Shown here: positions 39,165-51,110 of the stretch, one piece after another
Numbering within the stretch: the first letter of the stretch is position 1
Layout of the letters: each line of letters starts with the position of its first letter
Notes under the pieces: model-generated
What the model saw: only the letters and a program-made list of their open reading frames with translations
Told to the model about the DNA's origin: nothing
Database searches by the model: none
Assembly: GCF_029227915.1 (NCBI RefSeq)
Contig: NC_079881.1
Span: 14,297,501-14,361,500, forward strand
Length of the DNA: 64,000 bases
Direction of reading: 5' to 3'
Source of the DNA: Hydractinia symbiolongicarpus
Taxonomy: Eukaryota > Cnidaria > Hydrozoa > Anthoathecata > Hydractiniidae
Translations under genes and position numbers: made by a program

Positions 39165-39494
39165 TTAATGTTTATGAGCTAAATACTGTGAAATATAAAC
39201 GTACCGTCCGCATAAAGAACATGGTAATGGCTTATGCTGACCGTGATGGGAAAGTTTCATTATGAAATTGAACATCCGAATTTGACGAGATTTGAAAAAT
39301 CGTCCATGGTATCTTGTCCATTGATGTAACGACACCAGATGGCTATCAACGTGTTGCCCTTGATAGTCACAACCACTGACAGGACACATCACAATGTATC
39401 GAGATCTATTGTTGCTTCTGCTCTCCACAACAGCGTCAACACTCCCAAGTTCTGATGTTATTTTTTTTCTGATACGACAACCCCTAAACACCAA
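39165..39494 (-). CDS. Cys/His-rich ORF, possible zinc-finger TE protein fragment
   Basis: 109 codons. Contains CPVSGCDYQGQHVDSHLVSLH (C2H2-like), a basic helical middle, and CSLCGRYVYISQYLAHKH (a second C2H2-like unit). It probably binds nucleic acid or is a TE-associated protein. No family name is certain. It lies downstream (minus sense) of the spliced DDE gene and may be a further exon or a separate fragment. Confidence 0.4.
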   Translation of the reverse strand: MVFRGCRIRKKITSELGSVDAVVESRSNNRSRYIVMCPVSGCDYQGQHVDSHLVSLHQWTRYHGRFFKSRQIRMFNFIMKLSHHGQHKPLPCSLCGRYVYISQYLAHKH

Positions 39495-39499
39495 ATGTG

Positions 39500-40510
39500 A
39501 GATTATTATTTCATATACAGATGGGGAAGACAGTTCAGCAAAACCAAAACTTACATTTTATGTACTACATGCTGCACAACAACATCGCAGTTTTCCAATT
39601 TTTCAGGCAATACCCCAGACAATACACCTAATGTATAAAGCAATAACAAATTTTCAAACTGAAAATCCTAAGCACAAAATGTTCATATTATTATAGGAAT
39701 AAGAAAAAGTACCTTTGCTTATTTCCTCGAGTGACCACCGCATATTATGTAAGATTGATTATGGTCTAAAAAAATCAATGTCAGGTTTGTAACTAAGGTA
39801 AAGAAAGCACTGTTCAATAAGTACCTTAAGTGGCTTAATTTTTCGCATGGGTTAAATTTCCTGGCCAAATTTTTTTTTAAAAAATTAAAAATGGAACGTT
39901 TTTCAAAATTGAACCAATAGTCATCCCTCTATAGCATCGACATGGTCTACGCCTTGTTTTTTGGTTCTAATCCCCAAAATAACTTAAAATACTACGAACA
40001 AAATATCCCCAAATTGTCGCGAAAATAAATAAAAGACAGCACACTTGTAAAAACAATTCTAATCTTGAAAATGGAAAAAAAACTTCCAAAACGTTGATAA
40101 AAATCCTGTTTTTATATTCTGAAGATATACAAGTCCACTCACTTCGAAAATAAATCCTCGCGAAATATTCAGAAACAGTCAATTCACAGAAGGAAATTAA
40201 CATCACTCGTCATCAGTTTTTACGGTTATATTAATTGTTATATGATAAACAATATTTATTACATGTTCACTTTTGTAGCAAAGTAACCTATTTTCCGTCA
40301 AACACACGAGATCTTTAAATCGGATAAATGCTAACGATCCATTGTCGCGTCAAATAATTTTCTAGATATATGGATTCGATTGAAGAAATGCTCGATATAA
40401 ATTAAATAGGCTCCACACTTACTAAACGAATGATCTTCCAAACCTTGTACAAGACATTCAATGATAATTAAAAAAAATAAAGGATAAAGCTTTAAGATAT
40501 ATGTGCTCAG
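39500..40510. other. Spacer, nothing firm
   Basis: AT-rich. No supported ORF. It may hold 3' UTR sequence of the spliced gene. Confidence 0.3.
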
Positions 40511-40512
40511 TC

Positions 40513-42144
40513 TCAGCGATTATTACGTACAAATTCCACTACTTTTATATATATGTCAATCCCATATTGATCGGAATCGGCTTGGGTGTTAATACTTTGC
40601 TCTAATAGTTGTAGTTTCACCGCTGTCAATGGTGCGGGGAATCTTTGTAAAACAGCTGTAATACCGCTAGGTTCTATCAGACGATTACTCCGTAAAAACC
40701 TTGTAATTAAATCCTCTATTTCACGTAAACTTCTGCGGTGAAGGTTATCCATCGCTGTCGATTGAAATTGCTGTGAAAAAATTCCTCCACTGATCCAAAG
40801 CTGAAGAGGTGTCTGGTGATGTTCCGTTCGCATTTTATGGTTGTTATGCGCATCCTTCCATTTCTGCAAGTCTCGATCAATGCGTTTTGCAAATGTGTGA
40901 TGTAAACAAAACATGTGTATGGGATCCTCTACGTCTAAGATGTCATACTAAGAAGAAAAAACTGTTTATAATGGCTACGTTGCTCCTCCAATTTTGCCTT
41001 TTGACAAAACGAACACGTTTTTCAGTTTTTCGTATTTTTTAAATTTCGTGATAATGTCACACTAAAGGCACTGATATTAAAAATTGTGATGTGTTATTTT
41101 GTTGTTTTCATGACGGTCCTTTGTCTCTGAACAGCCCAAAAAAGCCTAGTATGAATAGGGTTAACAGTACTTACATTTTCCATATGGAGAAACGTATCTT
41201 TATACTTAGCAACAACCTTTTCGTGGACGTCTTTCCACAATCTTTCGATTCTTTGATTATGAACCGACTTCCCCCTCATAAAACTCCCTCTATTCTGTCC
41301 ATTCGCTAATTTCATGAAAGATTCTACGTGGTTAAATTCGCTTCCCCCATCAGCGCGCATTCTCCCAGGAATTCCACAAGATCTTATACTTTCCAGGAAA
41401 AAATCAAAAGCCGTTTTCGCCAAGTTATCTGTTGATATTCTAAGCATTGGTACAAATCTTGAGTAGCCATCGATAATTCCATGGATAACAAAATTCCATC
41501 TACAAAGAAATTTTGCATTACTTCATTTTTACAAGAAAAGTTATTTTCTGTATTTTAGCTTGAAATTCTTATTTATTCTTGAGTTTGAAGTTATCTTTAA
41601 ATACATATAATAAAATGTCAGTACCTCAGATTCACTTTTGTATTGAGTTGAGTTTCTGAGAATGAGTTTCTTATTTGTGTGGAAAAAATAAATATTTGGT
41701 AGTAAAGGGAAGTATTGTCTTATCCTATCATCAAATCGTTGTTCTGTGAGGCCAAGTGACAATGAAATTGAGCATGGTTCTTTTTTTTCGAAATTATAAC
41801 AGTCACGCGGAAAACCTAAAAATAAAATGCACATAATTATTAGTCATTTTTCCTTTGTTAGGTAGGGCAATAGTGCTACCTTGTTACCCTGCTGGATGTT
41901 TTACTTAAACCTACCGTAGCCACTATTAATATGTTCTAATAAAAGAGGATCAGCAGAGCCATTTGTCAGTTTTCGGAATTTTGGAATTTTTGATGCGTCT
42001 GGGAGATGATAAAACTTTGCCTTTGTCGTAGATGGTAAAGGACCCCTTTTTTTTCTGCGTTTTTTTGTTTTCTCTGGAATTTAAAAACTATGAAGTCTTA
42101 AGGTTTCCATGTTGCTTAAGCAGGCAGCTGCGTTTGTAGAGAAC

Positions 42145-42185
<41 letters not shown>

Positions 42186-44269
42186 GAGAATGTGATATTT
42201 TCTGGAAAGGTAATATTATTTTTTGGCAACGTTGTCAAAACACTTTGCATCGCATTTGAAACACCTTCATCATTTCCAGAACTTGGAACACTGGACATAA
42301 TAGTAATTGAAACGAGATGGTGTAATTTTACAAGGAGAATTGTGGAAGTAACGGCTTCCTAGTGATGATAGCAAAGTCAAACTATTTACCAAAAGAAGCA
42401 ACATCTTGTGTAACTGGTGCATGTGAGAGTGTAGACAACATATCAACTTGAGAACCTAATACAAAACAAATACCATCATGCTTGTATTTGAGATCTATTT
42501 ACCGTCTGTATTTAAACTGATCTTGCATTAATTTGAAGACGTAAAAATTATCATTTGACTTAACAGCACACAAAACTCAAGTTTTTTTTGTGTGTTGCAA
42601 CAAAGAGAAAAAATTATTCCTCATAAGTGGTGGTGATGTGTATGTCATTACCTAATACAGATGAAAGTGAAGAGTTTGATATTGTTGTAGATTTCGAAGT
42701 AATGGTACTTGCAGAAGATGGTAAACTTTGTGAATTAGTATCTTGTTGAAAAGCTATAAAGTAAATATTATTACATCATGCTTTTAAAACCTCTTTTTTA
42801 TAAATTTATAAAAACTATCATTTTGCAATGAAGTAATTTCACAAACAGGATTTTTTATTATACAGTACCGGTCCTCAATCCCCTTCTGATAACCCACCTT
42901 CTTAAGGGAGAACCAACGAATGATGACATGTTCTGCTTAAATTGTTTATTTCAAAGCCAATATGAAGTGTGAAATTTGTTACGCCTTTATTAGCTCTGGT
43001 CAAAAGGGGCTTATGGTCGCTACCATGACAGTGGCTACACAGAAACGCTATTCGGTAAATTAATAAGATTTATGACGTAACAATGTGATAGTAATATCAG
43101 CTCAAGGTGAGGTGGACCAATATAATGTGCTAAATTTTTCAAATAATTCATAATGCACCCCAAAAAGCAAGCAACCCAAAAACCACACAGTTAGAAAATA
43201 TAGAATTGAAAATCTCAAGATTGTTGAGCATTGGTTTGTTTTCAACCACAGGGGATTAGACATTGCCCAATATTGAAACTTTGGACAATGTGAAAAAACA
43301 CCATTGACCAAGTTTAGGGACAAAATTTGGACAAAAAATAGAGTAAATAGAAAAAAATGGTATGCAATGTTGTTTTTGTGATATGAACAAACATATTTAT
43401 TACAAAAAAACATGTGCGCAGATTTTGTCGTTAGTTCTCCTTAAAAAAAGCTCTATAATTTCTAGCTAAAAGAGGGATTCATACATTGCAATTAAATGTT
43501 ATAAAAAGATCTACATAAATGTATCTATGCATACTTCTCTAAAACTTAAAAACAGAACTGATTTATATATGTACCTGATGAAGGGATGGAAGTGCTGTTT
43601 CTTCCATGTAACCCCCTCCTTTCCATTCTTGGAAAAATAAGACCTGAACATATTAAAAAGGAAATATCTTGCACTTAGATAAAAAATGGTTTCTGAAACA
43701 TTTAAAACTTTGTATCAGTGCGGGACTGAATGTAAATGGATGCATCATGAATATCTTAACTAATCAAAACCATTCCACATTGCAGTGTCAGTATTGCGTG
43801 TTATTCTGTTCTGCAAACAATGTGCTGTTTTGTATTGTTTTGTACAGGTAAACAGAGCGCAGCTTAGCAGACTGAGTAGGACCTGAGTAGGTAAAAGGAA
43901 CTGCACATGAGTACAACAACAATGTCAAGAGGTGTATTTCTAGTTTGAAAAAAGACACCCAGGACATGCAAAAAAATTAATATAACATTTCACAAACCTA
44001 AGACTAGTGTTGCTATGAGAATTTTCTGGCAACGATGGCAAATTTCCAGTACTTCTAAAGTAAGGAGAATTCACCATTCTTCTGAAATCTCTCCCTGTAC
44101 CGCGGTGTTGTGAGCCGTTAGTAGGCATCTTCTTCCTAACTCCTGCTCTCAGGTATACTTCTTGTGGTTTTGGTCTTTTGCTTTTGGATATGACGTTCTG
44201 TTCTTCTCTCAAGTTGCAGAAAGAGCTTGTGAAGCAAACCATGTGGGATGAAGAAATAAATACCCCCAT
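40513..44269 (-). CDS. Spliced DDE integrase-core gene (transposase or domesticated)
   Basis: Inferred exons (minus): 44269-43998, 43643-43575, 42753-42652, 42455-42390, an exon around 42288-42120 with a poly-Asp tract, 42073-41915, 41815-41625, 41499-41175 and 40947-40513. Boundaries have GT/AG signals, for example donor AAT|GTAAGT and acceptor TTCTTCTTAG|TATGAC for the last intron, which keeps phase. The N-terminus is Ser/Pro/Asp-rich and basic (KKRRKKRG). The catalytic part has HGIIDGYSRF, GRMRADGGSEF and NQRIERLWKDV, the third acidic residue, then HMFCLHHTF and LQLWISGG. It resembles the eukaryotic 'integrase core' family. An exon expected just before HGIIDG was not found, so the gene may be incomplete. 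Exon ends are by eye. Confidence 0.65.
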
Positions 44270-44344
44270 AGTGAAATACGCGGGACAATCAATTTCATTC
44301 TTCTCATTGATTTTATTCTTCTTTTTTTGAATTTTGATAAACTA

Positions 44345-44585
44345 AGTTTCTTGAGCGAGAAACCTTGTTTCTCGTCATCGCGGAATGTTTTTATTTAAAA
44401 TATATCTATTAGCCATAAACTGAGTGCACATTTGCAGGGCAGCTTGATCGAAAAACCTGGTTTTTCGAGCGAGATACCAGGTTTCTCGCGAGAAACATGA
44501 AAACTCGTCCGATAAACCAGGTTTTTCGATCGATAAACCGGGTTTCTCGAAGGTACCGTTGATATACAAGGTATATCGAATAATT
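44345..44585 (-). repeat. Right palindrome cluster (AACCTGGTTT family)
   Basis: Consecutive palindromes such as CGAAAAACCTGGTTTTTCG, CGATAAACCAGGTTTTTCG, CGATAAACCGGGTTTCTCG and GATATACAAGGTATATCG. Read on the minus strand it begins TTCACAATTATTCGATATAC, matching the left cluster at 30.43 kb in inverted orientation. Confidence 0.75.
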
Positions 44586-44989
44586 GTGAACTAGCTGTTT
44601 CCCGTGGAAGAGTCCACTGTATTCTCATTTAATTTATGTAGCAGATATACGTCCATAAAAAAAAACAATACAGCAGTGCGCATCTTACATCTGCATTATT
44701 ATATAAATGACCAAAAAAATGAAGGTGTCCAATTACTGCTCTGACCATCTGACAAATGCGAAAATTCAGAAAGAAGTTTTCAAAAGCATTTTAACATACA
44801 TCTCATCCATAAAATTTAAATCACTCAAAACGTCACATATATACAAAAAAGCAGATCAATGTCAAACACAAATCTTTCTCATTGTATATGTTAAAGTCAG
44901 TTAGTTTATTGCAAACCCTGCCGAAGGTTGATACAAAATGTGAGAAATAAACAATAAATTGTGCCTAAGTAGAAATTTTTATCTAAGGT

Positions 44990-47060
44990 GTTAAATAGGG
45001 ATTTGCAAGGATAAATTATAATGCAATAAAATGTTTTGATATATTGCATACGGTCCTTCCTCACTAAACTTTAGACACTAAACTTTAATTTCAACAAAAA
45101 AAACTGTGTTTAAACCTAAAATTAATAAAGGCCTTTTAGCAACTTGCATGCTGTTTTACCATCAATAAAGTAAACAAAATTTCAAATCTCACATAGTATT
45201 CTGTCACAAATGTTTTCATAAAATATATATAAAAGTCATATATAAGAGTCATGTTAAACAACAGCAATCAATCTAAAAGTTCATTTTATGTCAATTTTTG
45301 CACCAAATTTGCAACAAAAAATACAAATTCTAAATAATACTAAAATCTCTTATTTTGGTCCTTCGCATACCAACGGTCTCCCACAAAAGTTTAATCAAAA
45401 TGAAAAAAATGAGAGGTAACGACAAAATCAAAGTTTGCAGAATGTAATAATTTTGGTACATATATCTACTGCAAATGCCCTTAAAAACAATATTTTAATC
45501 CAAAATGCCAAATAAAAACAGTTTGCAACAAAAATCAGTTATTTCGATGATACTGCATACACTCTTTCCCCACAAAAGCTTCACAAACTGTAAAAAAAAA
45601 ATGGTTGTAGTGAGTGCTTCTGATTCAACAAAAATCAGGGTTTTTTGACATTTTGTATCTTGTCCTTACCCATTAAATCTTACACAAAATTTCAAGGATC
45701 AGTCATTTCGGTATATTGCGCAGAGTCCTCCCCGGTAAGAATTTATACAAATTATAGAAAAAAAAAGCTTGCAAGGTGTAAAATCGAATTCTTCTTTTGT
45801 GTATATATGGTCCTTCCTCGCAAAATTAACATAAAATGTCAAAAAGGTTCAGATATAACATCTAACACAACAAAAATCAGTTCTATCAGTATATGTCATG
45901 CCATTGTCTTACACAAAATGTTCCCCTTAAAGTTTCACAGACACAGCCTGTAAATTATAAACAACTAAGATCAGGTATTTTAATCTATTTTATACCATTC
46001 TGTCCCAAATAATTTATATAAAATGTAAAAATTGAGTGGTAAACAGAAATTTATATACATATATATATAATGTCAGAGTTGAATTTCTTATTTTAATATA
46101 AAACATGAAAGGCTTGTAAGGTGTAAAGCCAAATTCTACAAAAATTAGTTCTTTCGGTATATTGCATGATCCTTGTGTCACAAAAGTTAACACAAAATTT
46201 CAAAAGAAAAGCAAAATAGTTTGTATATATTATATATACCATGTATAAACATAAATGAAAAGTCACCCCAGTCTTCCCTGTACATTTTTTACCGTAAATG
46301 TAAAAAAACCATGTAAATAATTTCCCCGGCTCCCCCCTCCCTCCTAAAAAAAAATAAATAAAAAATTAAAAACCCATGTAAATACTGCAACAAAATCAAA
46401 AAATGTGAAAAAGCCTCGTAAATTTTTCCCATTATGTCACAAACCTCTATCAATTAAGAACTTTAAAAAACACAGGTTTTTCGGTGTTATAGCATGTAGT
46501 AACTTTCTCAAAAAGGTTTAAAGTTTTCCTAAATAACACGAAATGTCATAAAAAAAACATTTGAGTAAGAACATCTAGAACATCAGAATTACTACATGTT
46601 AAATAAAAATCCTTTTGTCATATTGCATGCAACCGATATAAGTTTAGTTACACAAAATGTGAAAAATACATTATATATTTGCATAAAAAAGAGTCCTTAA
46701 ACTATCCTGAAATATTATAAATACTTTCTTAAGATGTTGTAGCTTCTTATATCTTCTTATTTAAGCTTAAAAGGTCAAGTCAAATAAGTTACAGCCATAA
46801 TCCTATCTATCTACCTAGCTACATGTAAAAGCAACATAAAATTCACAGGTTAGCTAGGTATACTGGGAATCTTTAGTTTAAAGCTAACATTAGCTAGCTA
46901 CAGCAGCTAATAGCTGGTCAATTAAATATAAACTGGAGACTTAGCCAGGTATAAAGAACATGGCTACATAAAAATAAATTCCTAGCTAGCTGGTGGTTGG
47001 CTTTTTATGATGCTAGCTATAAAACATGTCTGGCATCATTAGTATCATCAAAACTGAAAA
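44990..47060. repeat. AT-rich dispersed repeat, inverted copy 2
   Basis: 45.0-46.1 kb is the reverse complement of much of 21.2-22.3 kb (shared words include GCAACTTGCATGCTGTTTTACC and TATGTCATGCCATTGTCTTA). 46.94-47.06 kb repeats, in direct orientation, the left edge seen at 20.93 kb. Many internal CACAAAATTT/ACACAAAATGT words suggest older internal duplications. No coding. Confidence 0.55.
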
Positions 47061-47745
47061 AACATGAAAAGAACTTACAGAAACCTTGCTATGATTAACT
47101 TATTAAACCATGCTCCTCTTCAAATGTTTTTTTAAAGATTTATGTTGAATGAAAGAGTAGAGAATACTCAAAAAGAACAGCCATCTTTTTCGTAAACAAA
47201 ATTTCCGTTTTATGCTAGGAACTTCATTTAGCGGTACGTATCCTTTGTGAATATCTAATACCGTTTCGTATGTAGCGATACCTATATATATGCTCATATA
47301 GATTTTTTAGCATAAGGGTATATATATTTATATCGTTATTAGCTGCGGGTTATGTATTTACACTTTATGTGCGATTTCTATGAAGTACGTGCCTAACTTT
47401 TTCAGTTAAATTTTAGCGTACAGCCACGTCATAAGTAAGTGACCCATGATTTCCGTGTCGTGGACTCACAGTTTTACTCACGCAAGGGAATATATAAGAT
47501 AGGGCTTGCCATAAACAAAGTCAGCGAAATGCGGCAAAATGTAGTTCGACTACCGTAAGAACCATAGTACTTCGGCAAAGCACATCGAAGGAGAGTCGAG
47601 CCTCGGCAAACACTCCTGAGTGGAGATAAGAGTATTACCTCGGATCCTGGGCGCAAAGGAATCTTATTAAACGCTTATAATAAAAATTATGCGTTGCTTT
47701 AAATCAATTTCTATATTTAGATACACATGATTTTCTCATTGGCAA
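47061..47745. other. Spacer, possible solo LTR-like segment
   Basis: TATATAAGATAG near 47493 and AATAAAAATTATGCG near 47680, with a GC-richer middle, are compatible with a promoter-to-poly(A) LTR. No partner copy is seen in the window. Low support. Confidence 0.25.
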
Positions 47746-47746
47746 A

Positions 47747-47795
47747 ATTTCTCCTTAGGCGAGTGCCGAAGTGGCCGAAGTCTAAATCCGCCCCT
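47747..47795. mobile_element. hAT-type terminal repeat remnant
   Basis: TCTCCTTAGGCGAGTGCCG ... TAAATCCGCCCCTG is the inverted counterpart of the end at 26011. The following coding sequence starts 1 nt later. Confidence 0.45.
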
Positions 47796-47796
47796 G

Positions 47797-48681
47797 AAGT
47801 ACACCCAATTAAGTGCAAGTAAACTTTCTAAAGATGAATGCTATAGTGAGAAGACCAGAAATGAATTTTTCAATTATGTTATTACAAACGACGATACAAA
47901 CTTTTCCTATAGTTTTGTCAGAGATGTGATTGGTAGTTTTAAAGGCGATGCTGAAAAGTTTTATCCGGCCTTCTATAAATCTGTGTCTGAAAATATTGTT
48001 TTCAGAAATTTATCAAATCGAAGCTCTATTCTCCTTGGTTTTGAAGTGGCTTATCACGTACTTGCTTATCTCACTAATTCAACTGTAAAAGAAAACACTG
48101 TAGAATTTTCTTCCCATGTGAATTTTTCACCCAAAGAAAGAAACATAATTCAATATCTAAATGGTTATGTATTTAGTACCCTATATCGTCGCATTAGGAG
48201 ATCAAAAAAATCAAGAAGTATGCTTGGAGTTCAAAGTTTAGACATCTTATTAGCTGGAAAGTCATGTCTTGTGGAAGACGATAAAAATTTTGATTTAGTA
48301 AATATGAAGGACAGAGGAGGGTTATGGTCAGTAACCGTTGATGTTTTCAGAATTTTTTGTTGTGCAGAACTTGAAGTTCGTGCTGCAACTGCTAATTTTC
48401 ACCATACAATTGATAGTAAGAAAATTGTTTCAGACCTGCTTGAGAACCCTGTTGTGCTTTGTAATTACAACAAAATAACATCACACTCAACCGAAAAAGT
48501 CACAAAAGAATTAGCAATGAACTTACTTGAGCATCTCATCATGCTTTATGTTCGTGTTCGTGTTTTTTCATTTGTGAAAGATAAATGTGAGCTGCACAAA
48601 ATTGCATCAAAACAGAAAAAAGCTCGATCTCTACGCACTGAAATCAAGAAATCTTCAAGCAATCTTTCAGATGGACATTGA
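47797..48681 (+). CDS. Unrecognised ORF, probable TE-derived protein
   Basis: 294 open codons from the hAT-like remnant; the first ATG in the listed open part is at 47926. Contains LNGYVFSTLYRRIRRSKKSR, GGLWSVTVDVFRIFCCAELEVRAATA, NPVVLCNYN and a basic helical end KQKKARSLRTEIKKS. I recall similar proteins in cnidarian genomes near P-element-like sequences but cannot name a family. The N-terminus is cut by the hAT-like end. Confidence 0.45.
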   Translation, partial: KYTQLSASKLSKDECYSEKTRNEFFNYVITNDDTNFSYSFVRDVIGSFKGDAEKFYPAFYKSVSENIVFRNLSNRSSILLGFEVAYHVLAYLTNSTVKENTVEFSSHVNFSPKERNIIQYLNGYVFSTLYRRIRRSKKSRSMLGVQSLDILLAGKSCLVEDDKNFDLVNMKDRGGLWSVTVDVFRIFCCAELEVRAATANFHHTIDSKKIVSDLLENPVVLCNYNKITSHSTEKVTKELAMNLLEHLIMLYVRVRVFSFVKDKCELHKIASKQKKARSLRTEIKKSSSNLSDGH

Positions 48682-48819
48682 CACTAAGAGTCCAGAACAG
48701 TGACTATAAACCTGTTACAACTGCTATTTTTATAGCAAAAAATTTTAAAACAATATTATTTTGGCACATGGTATAATAAATAATTATGGAAGTCTACAAA
48801 AAGGTCCAGGTAGTGTATT

Positions 48820-49002
48820 AGTGAGGGCCACTATGTAATTTCGTGTGCACATGTGTGTTAAAAGTGATTTTTTGATTTAAAGTTGTTCCTTAGGTCCCAA
48901 ATTTTGGTAATTTGGGACCTAAGGAACAACTTCAAATCAAAAAATCACTTTTAACACACATGTGCACACGAAGCTTTATATCAGAACATAGCAGCCCTCA
49001 CT
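48820..49002. mobile_element. Long hairpin foldback element (MITE-like)
   Basis: Near-perfect arms of about 62 bp (48842-48903 and 48909-48970) with a 5-nt loop. Outer 17-bp arms AGTGAGGGCCACTATGT / ACATAGCAGCCCTCACT extend it. It lies between the ORF above and the P-element 3' end. It may be the terminal or internal inverted repeat of a P-type element. Confidence 0.85.
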
Positions 49003-49150
49003 ATATATAGGTTTTAAGGTATTTCAAAATATTTTTTATTAATGTTTGTGTTAAGCAGAAATACAGTGCTTGTTCTTGCTTATTAAGCCAATTTAATGTT
49101 TTTTATAAATGTGTGGCTATAAAAATAACCGTTTTTAGTTTCTTCTTTCT

Positions 49151-51110
49151 TCTAAGTGTGTTTAATTGCTCTTACGGCATGGCACAGTTTCAATATCAAT
49201 TTCATTACAGTTACCAGCTATGGGTCGGAAAATCTTTTGTGTTCTAATTGTGTTGTCGTTATAACCAAAATCACGGATTGATGGGTTATCTTTCCTATGA
49301 CCAATTGCACGTTGACGACCAAAGTAGTTTTCTAGGGGATCTTGACAAAATCTTTCTGTCAGTACATATGGAACTCCATTATTAATTAAATACTGGATTA
49401 ATTCAACAGTAGAATGGACAGTGATTTTGATTCCTTGGTAGGTTTCATCATCATCATCATCATCATTCTCGGCTTAACGTCCGTTTTCCATGCTAGCATG
49501 GGTTGGACGGGGTATATTAATGACCCTCTTCCAATCTGATCTAGACTGTGTTAGATCTAAACTCAACTTCCTCTCTATCAAGTCTGTCCTTATAACCTCC
49601 TGCCAAGTCTTTCTTGGTCTGCCTCTGGGCTTTGCCCCAGGAACTATCAAGTCTCTACACTTTCTTACCCAATTATCCTCCTCCATTCTTTCCAAGTGCC
49701 CCAGCCAATTCAATGTTCTTATCTGGATAACATCTTTAATTCTACAGAGACTTAGCCTGCTTCTTAGCTCATCTGAACTCTTTCTGTCTCTCAGACTGGC
49801 ATTACACATCCACCTAACCATTCTCATATCATTCCTTTCTAAACGGTCAAGATCTTCCTGCTTCACTGCCCCCATACAACATAACACTTCTTACACAGGC
49901 CTCATACAACCTACCTTTTACCTCAATTGACAGGACTCTGCTAGTCAATAAAGGAAGTAACTCTCTAAACTTTTTCCAAGCAGAACCTGTCCTGCAAGTA
50001 ACACTTCTTCCAACACCCCCTTCACTGCCCAACATATCACCTAAGTAACAGAAGTTCTTAACTATCTCTAACGAGCCACTGTTGTACATCGTTAAAGCTG
50101 GAAATACTTCATTCTCTATAATCTTTGCAAAATCTTTGCATCACCTTTGCAACGCTTGCATACAAACTGTATGCCAGCTCTTAACCTTCCACTAATACTA
50201 CTGCACTTCTTATGTACCCAATGCTTGCAAGTCTGACAAAAAATTGAGTTACTACCAACCCCTTTCCTGCAAACTCCACAAGGCCACTTTCCAACTACAA
50301 GGTCACACTTGGCTGCAATGCTACTAATCATGACTTTAGACTTTGCTGTGTTTACCTTCAGCCCTTTCTCTTCTAGTCCTTTCTTCCACTTCTCAAACTT
50401 TTCAACTAATTCTTCCATCAACTCTGCTATGAGAACCAAATCATCTGCATACAATAACTCCCATGGGCAACCTGTTCTGAACTCCATCGACAGCGCTTCT
50501 AAGACTAGAATAAAATATATTTGCTCTAGCATTATCCGTAAAATTACCAGGCCTATCAGCAATTGAATCCTTCCATGTTTTGAAATATCCTAGAAATGTT
50601 TCGGTCAACCATAAGAATCTTTCATCATCAACAGATGTGTACGGTTTAAGAAATAGTTTACGTTTAATTGCTGCTTCTTTGGTATTCTTGACGTTAAGAC
50701 AGTCAAAAAATTGGTCGAACATATTACAATATTTGGCAGTTGCATTAGCTTCTGGTGGTCCATACAATTGAAGAGTGTTAAAGACAGATTCGCTTAACAC
50801 TTGTGCTGCCAGACGTACATTCATGACTGAATATGGTGTGAGCTTGATGTGGTCATTTGTTATTTTAGGAACAAGATGTAATCCACAGTCTAAGTCATCA
50901 AGGAATAACTTTGAAATATGGTTCCAGGTGATATAACTTCCATCATTCCACATACTTCTGGTACATCTTCCTGCAAGAGAATTACTCAGGCAATTGCGGG
51001 CTGTTTTAATTAAGTGTGGTGGATCTGAGATGAAGTAGATGTACCGTTCCTCATCCGCCATAACATTCAAAGTGCGGTATGTTACGTCCACTCCTGCATT
51101 AATGTCAGCT
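49151..51110 (-). pseudogene. P-element-type (THAP9-like) transposase, interrupted
   Basis: The minus block 51110-50520 encodes YFISDPPHLIKTARNCLSNS, WNHISKLFLDDLDCGLHLVPKI and LTPYSVMNVRLAAQVLSESV, characteristic of P-element transposase. After a LINE insertion the protein resumes at 49436-49151 with GIKITVHSTVELIQYLINNGV, YVLTERFCQDPLENYFGRQRAIG and SIRDFGYNDNTIR, the conserved C-terminus. The N-terminal DNA-binding part is missing because an ISL2EU-like element abuts at about 51.11 kb. Confidence 0.85.
49443..50517 (-). mobile_element. LINE 3' fragment inserted in the P element
   Basis: The minus strand codes an RT end (CPWELLYADDLVLIAE), a Cys/His PHD-like finger (CGVCRKGVGSNSIFCQTCKHWVHKKC), then the C-terminus (RWMCNASLRDRKSSDELRSRL, GRPRKTWQEVIRTDL). 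It ends in a (ATG)n tail at 49446-49468, as usual for such LINEs. The coding frames are shifted in places. It splits the P-element transposase cleanly, so it is the younger insertion. Confidence 0.85.

Noticed and set aside
42146-42185. CRISPR-like or structured repeat at the ATC/TCA run
   Set aside because: It is a trinucleotide microsatellite that codes a poly-Asp tract in an exon of the DDE gene.
26011-47795. Single 21.8-kb hAT element bounded by the two CAGGGGCGG-type ends
   Set aside because: No matching 8-bp target duplication at the two ends and the inner sequences diverge; separate insertions are simpler.
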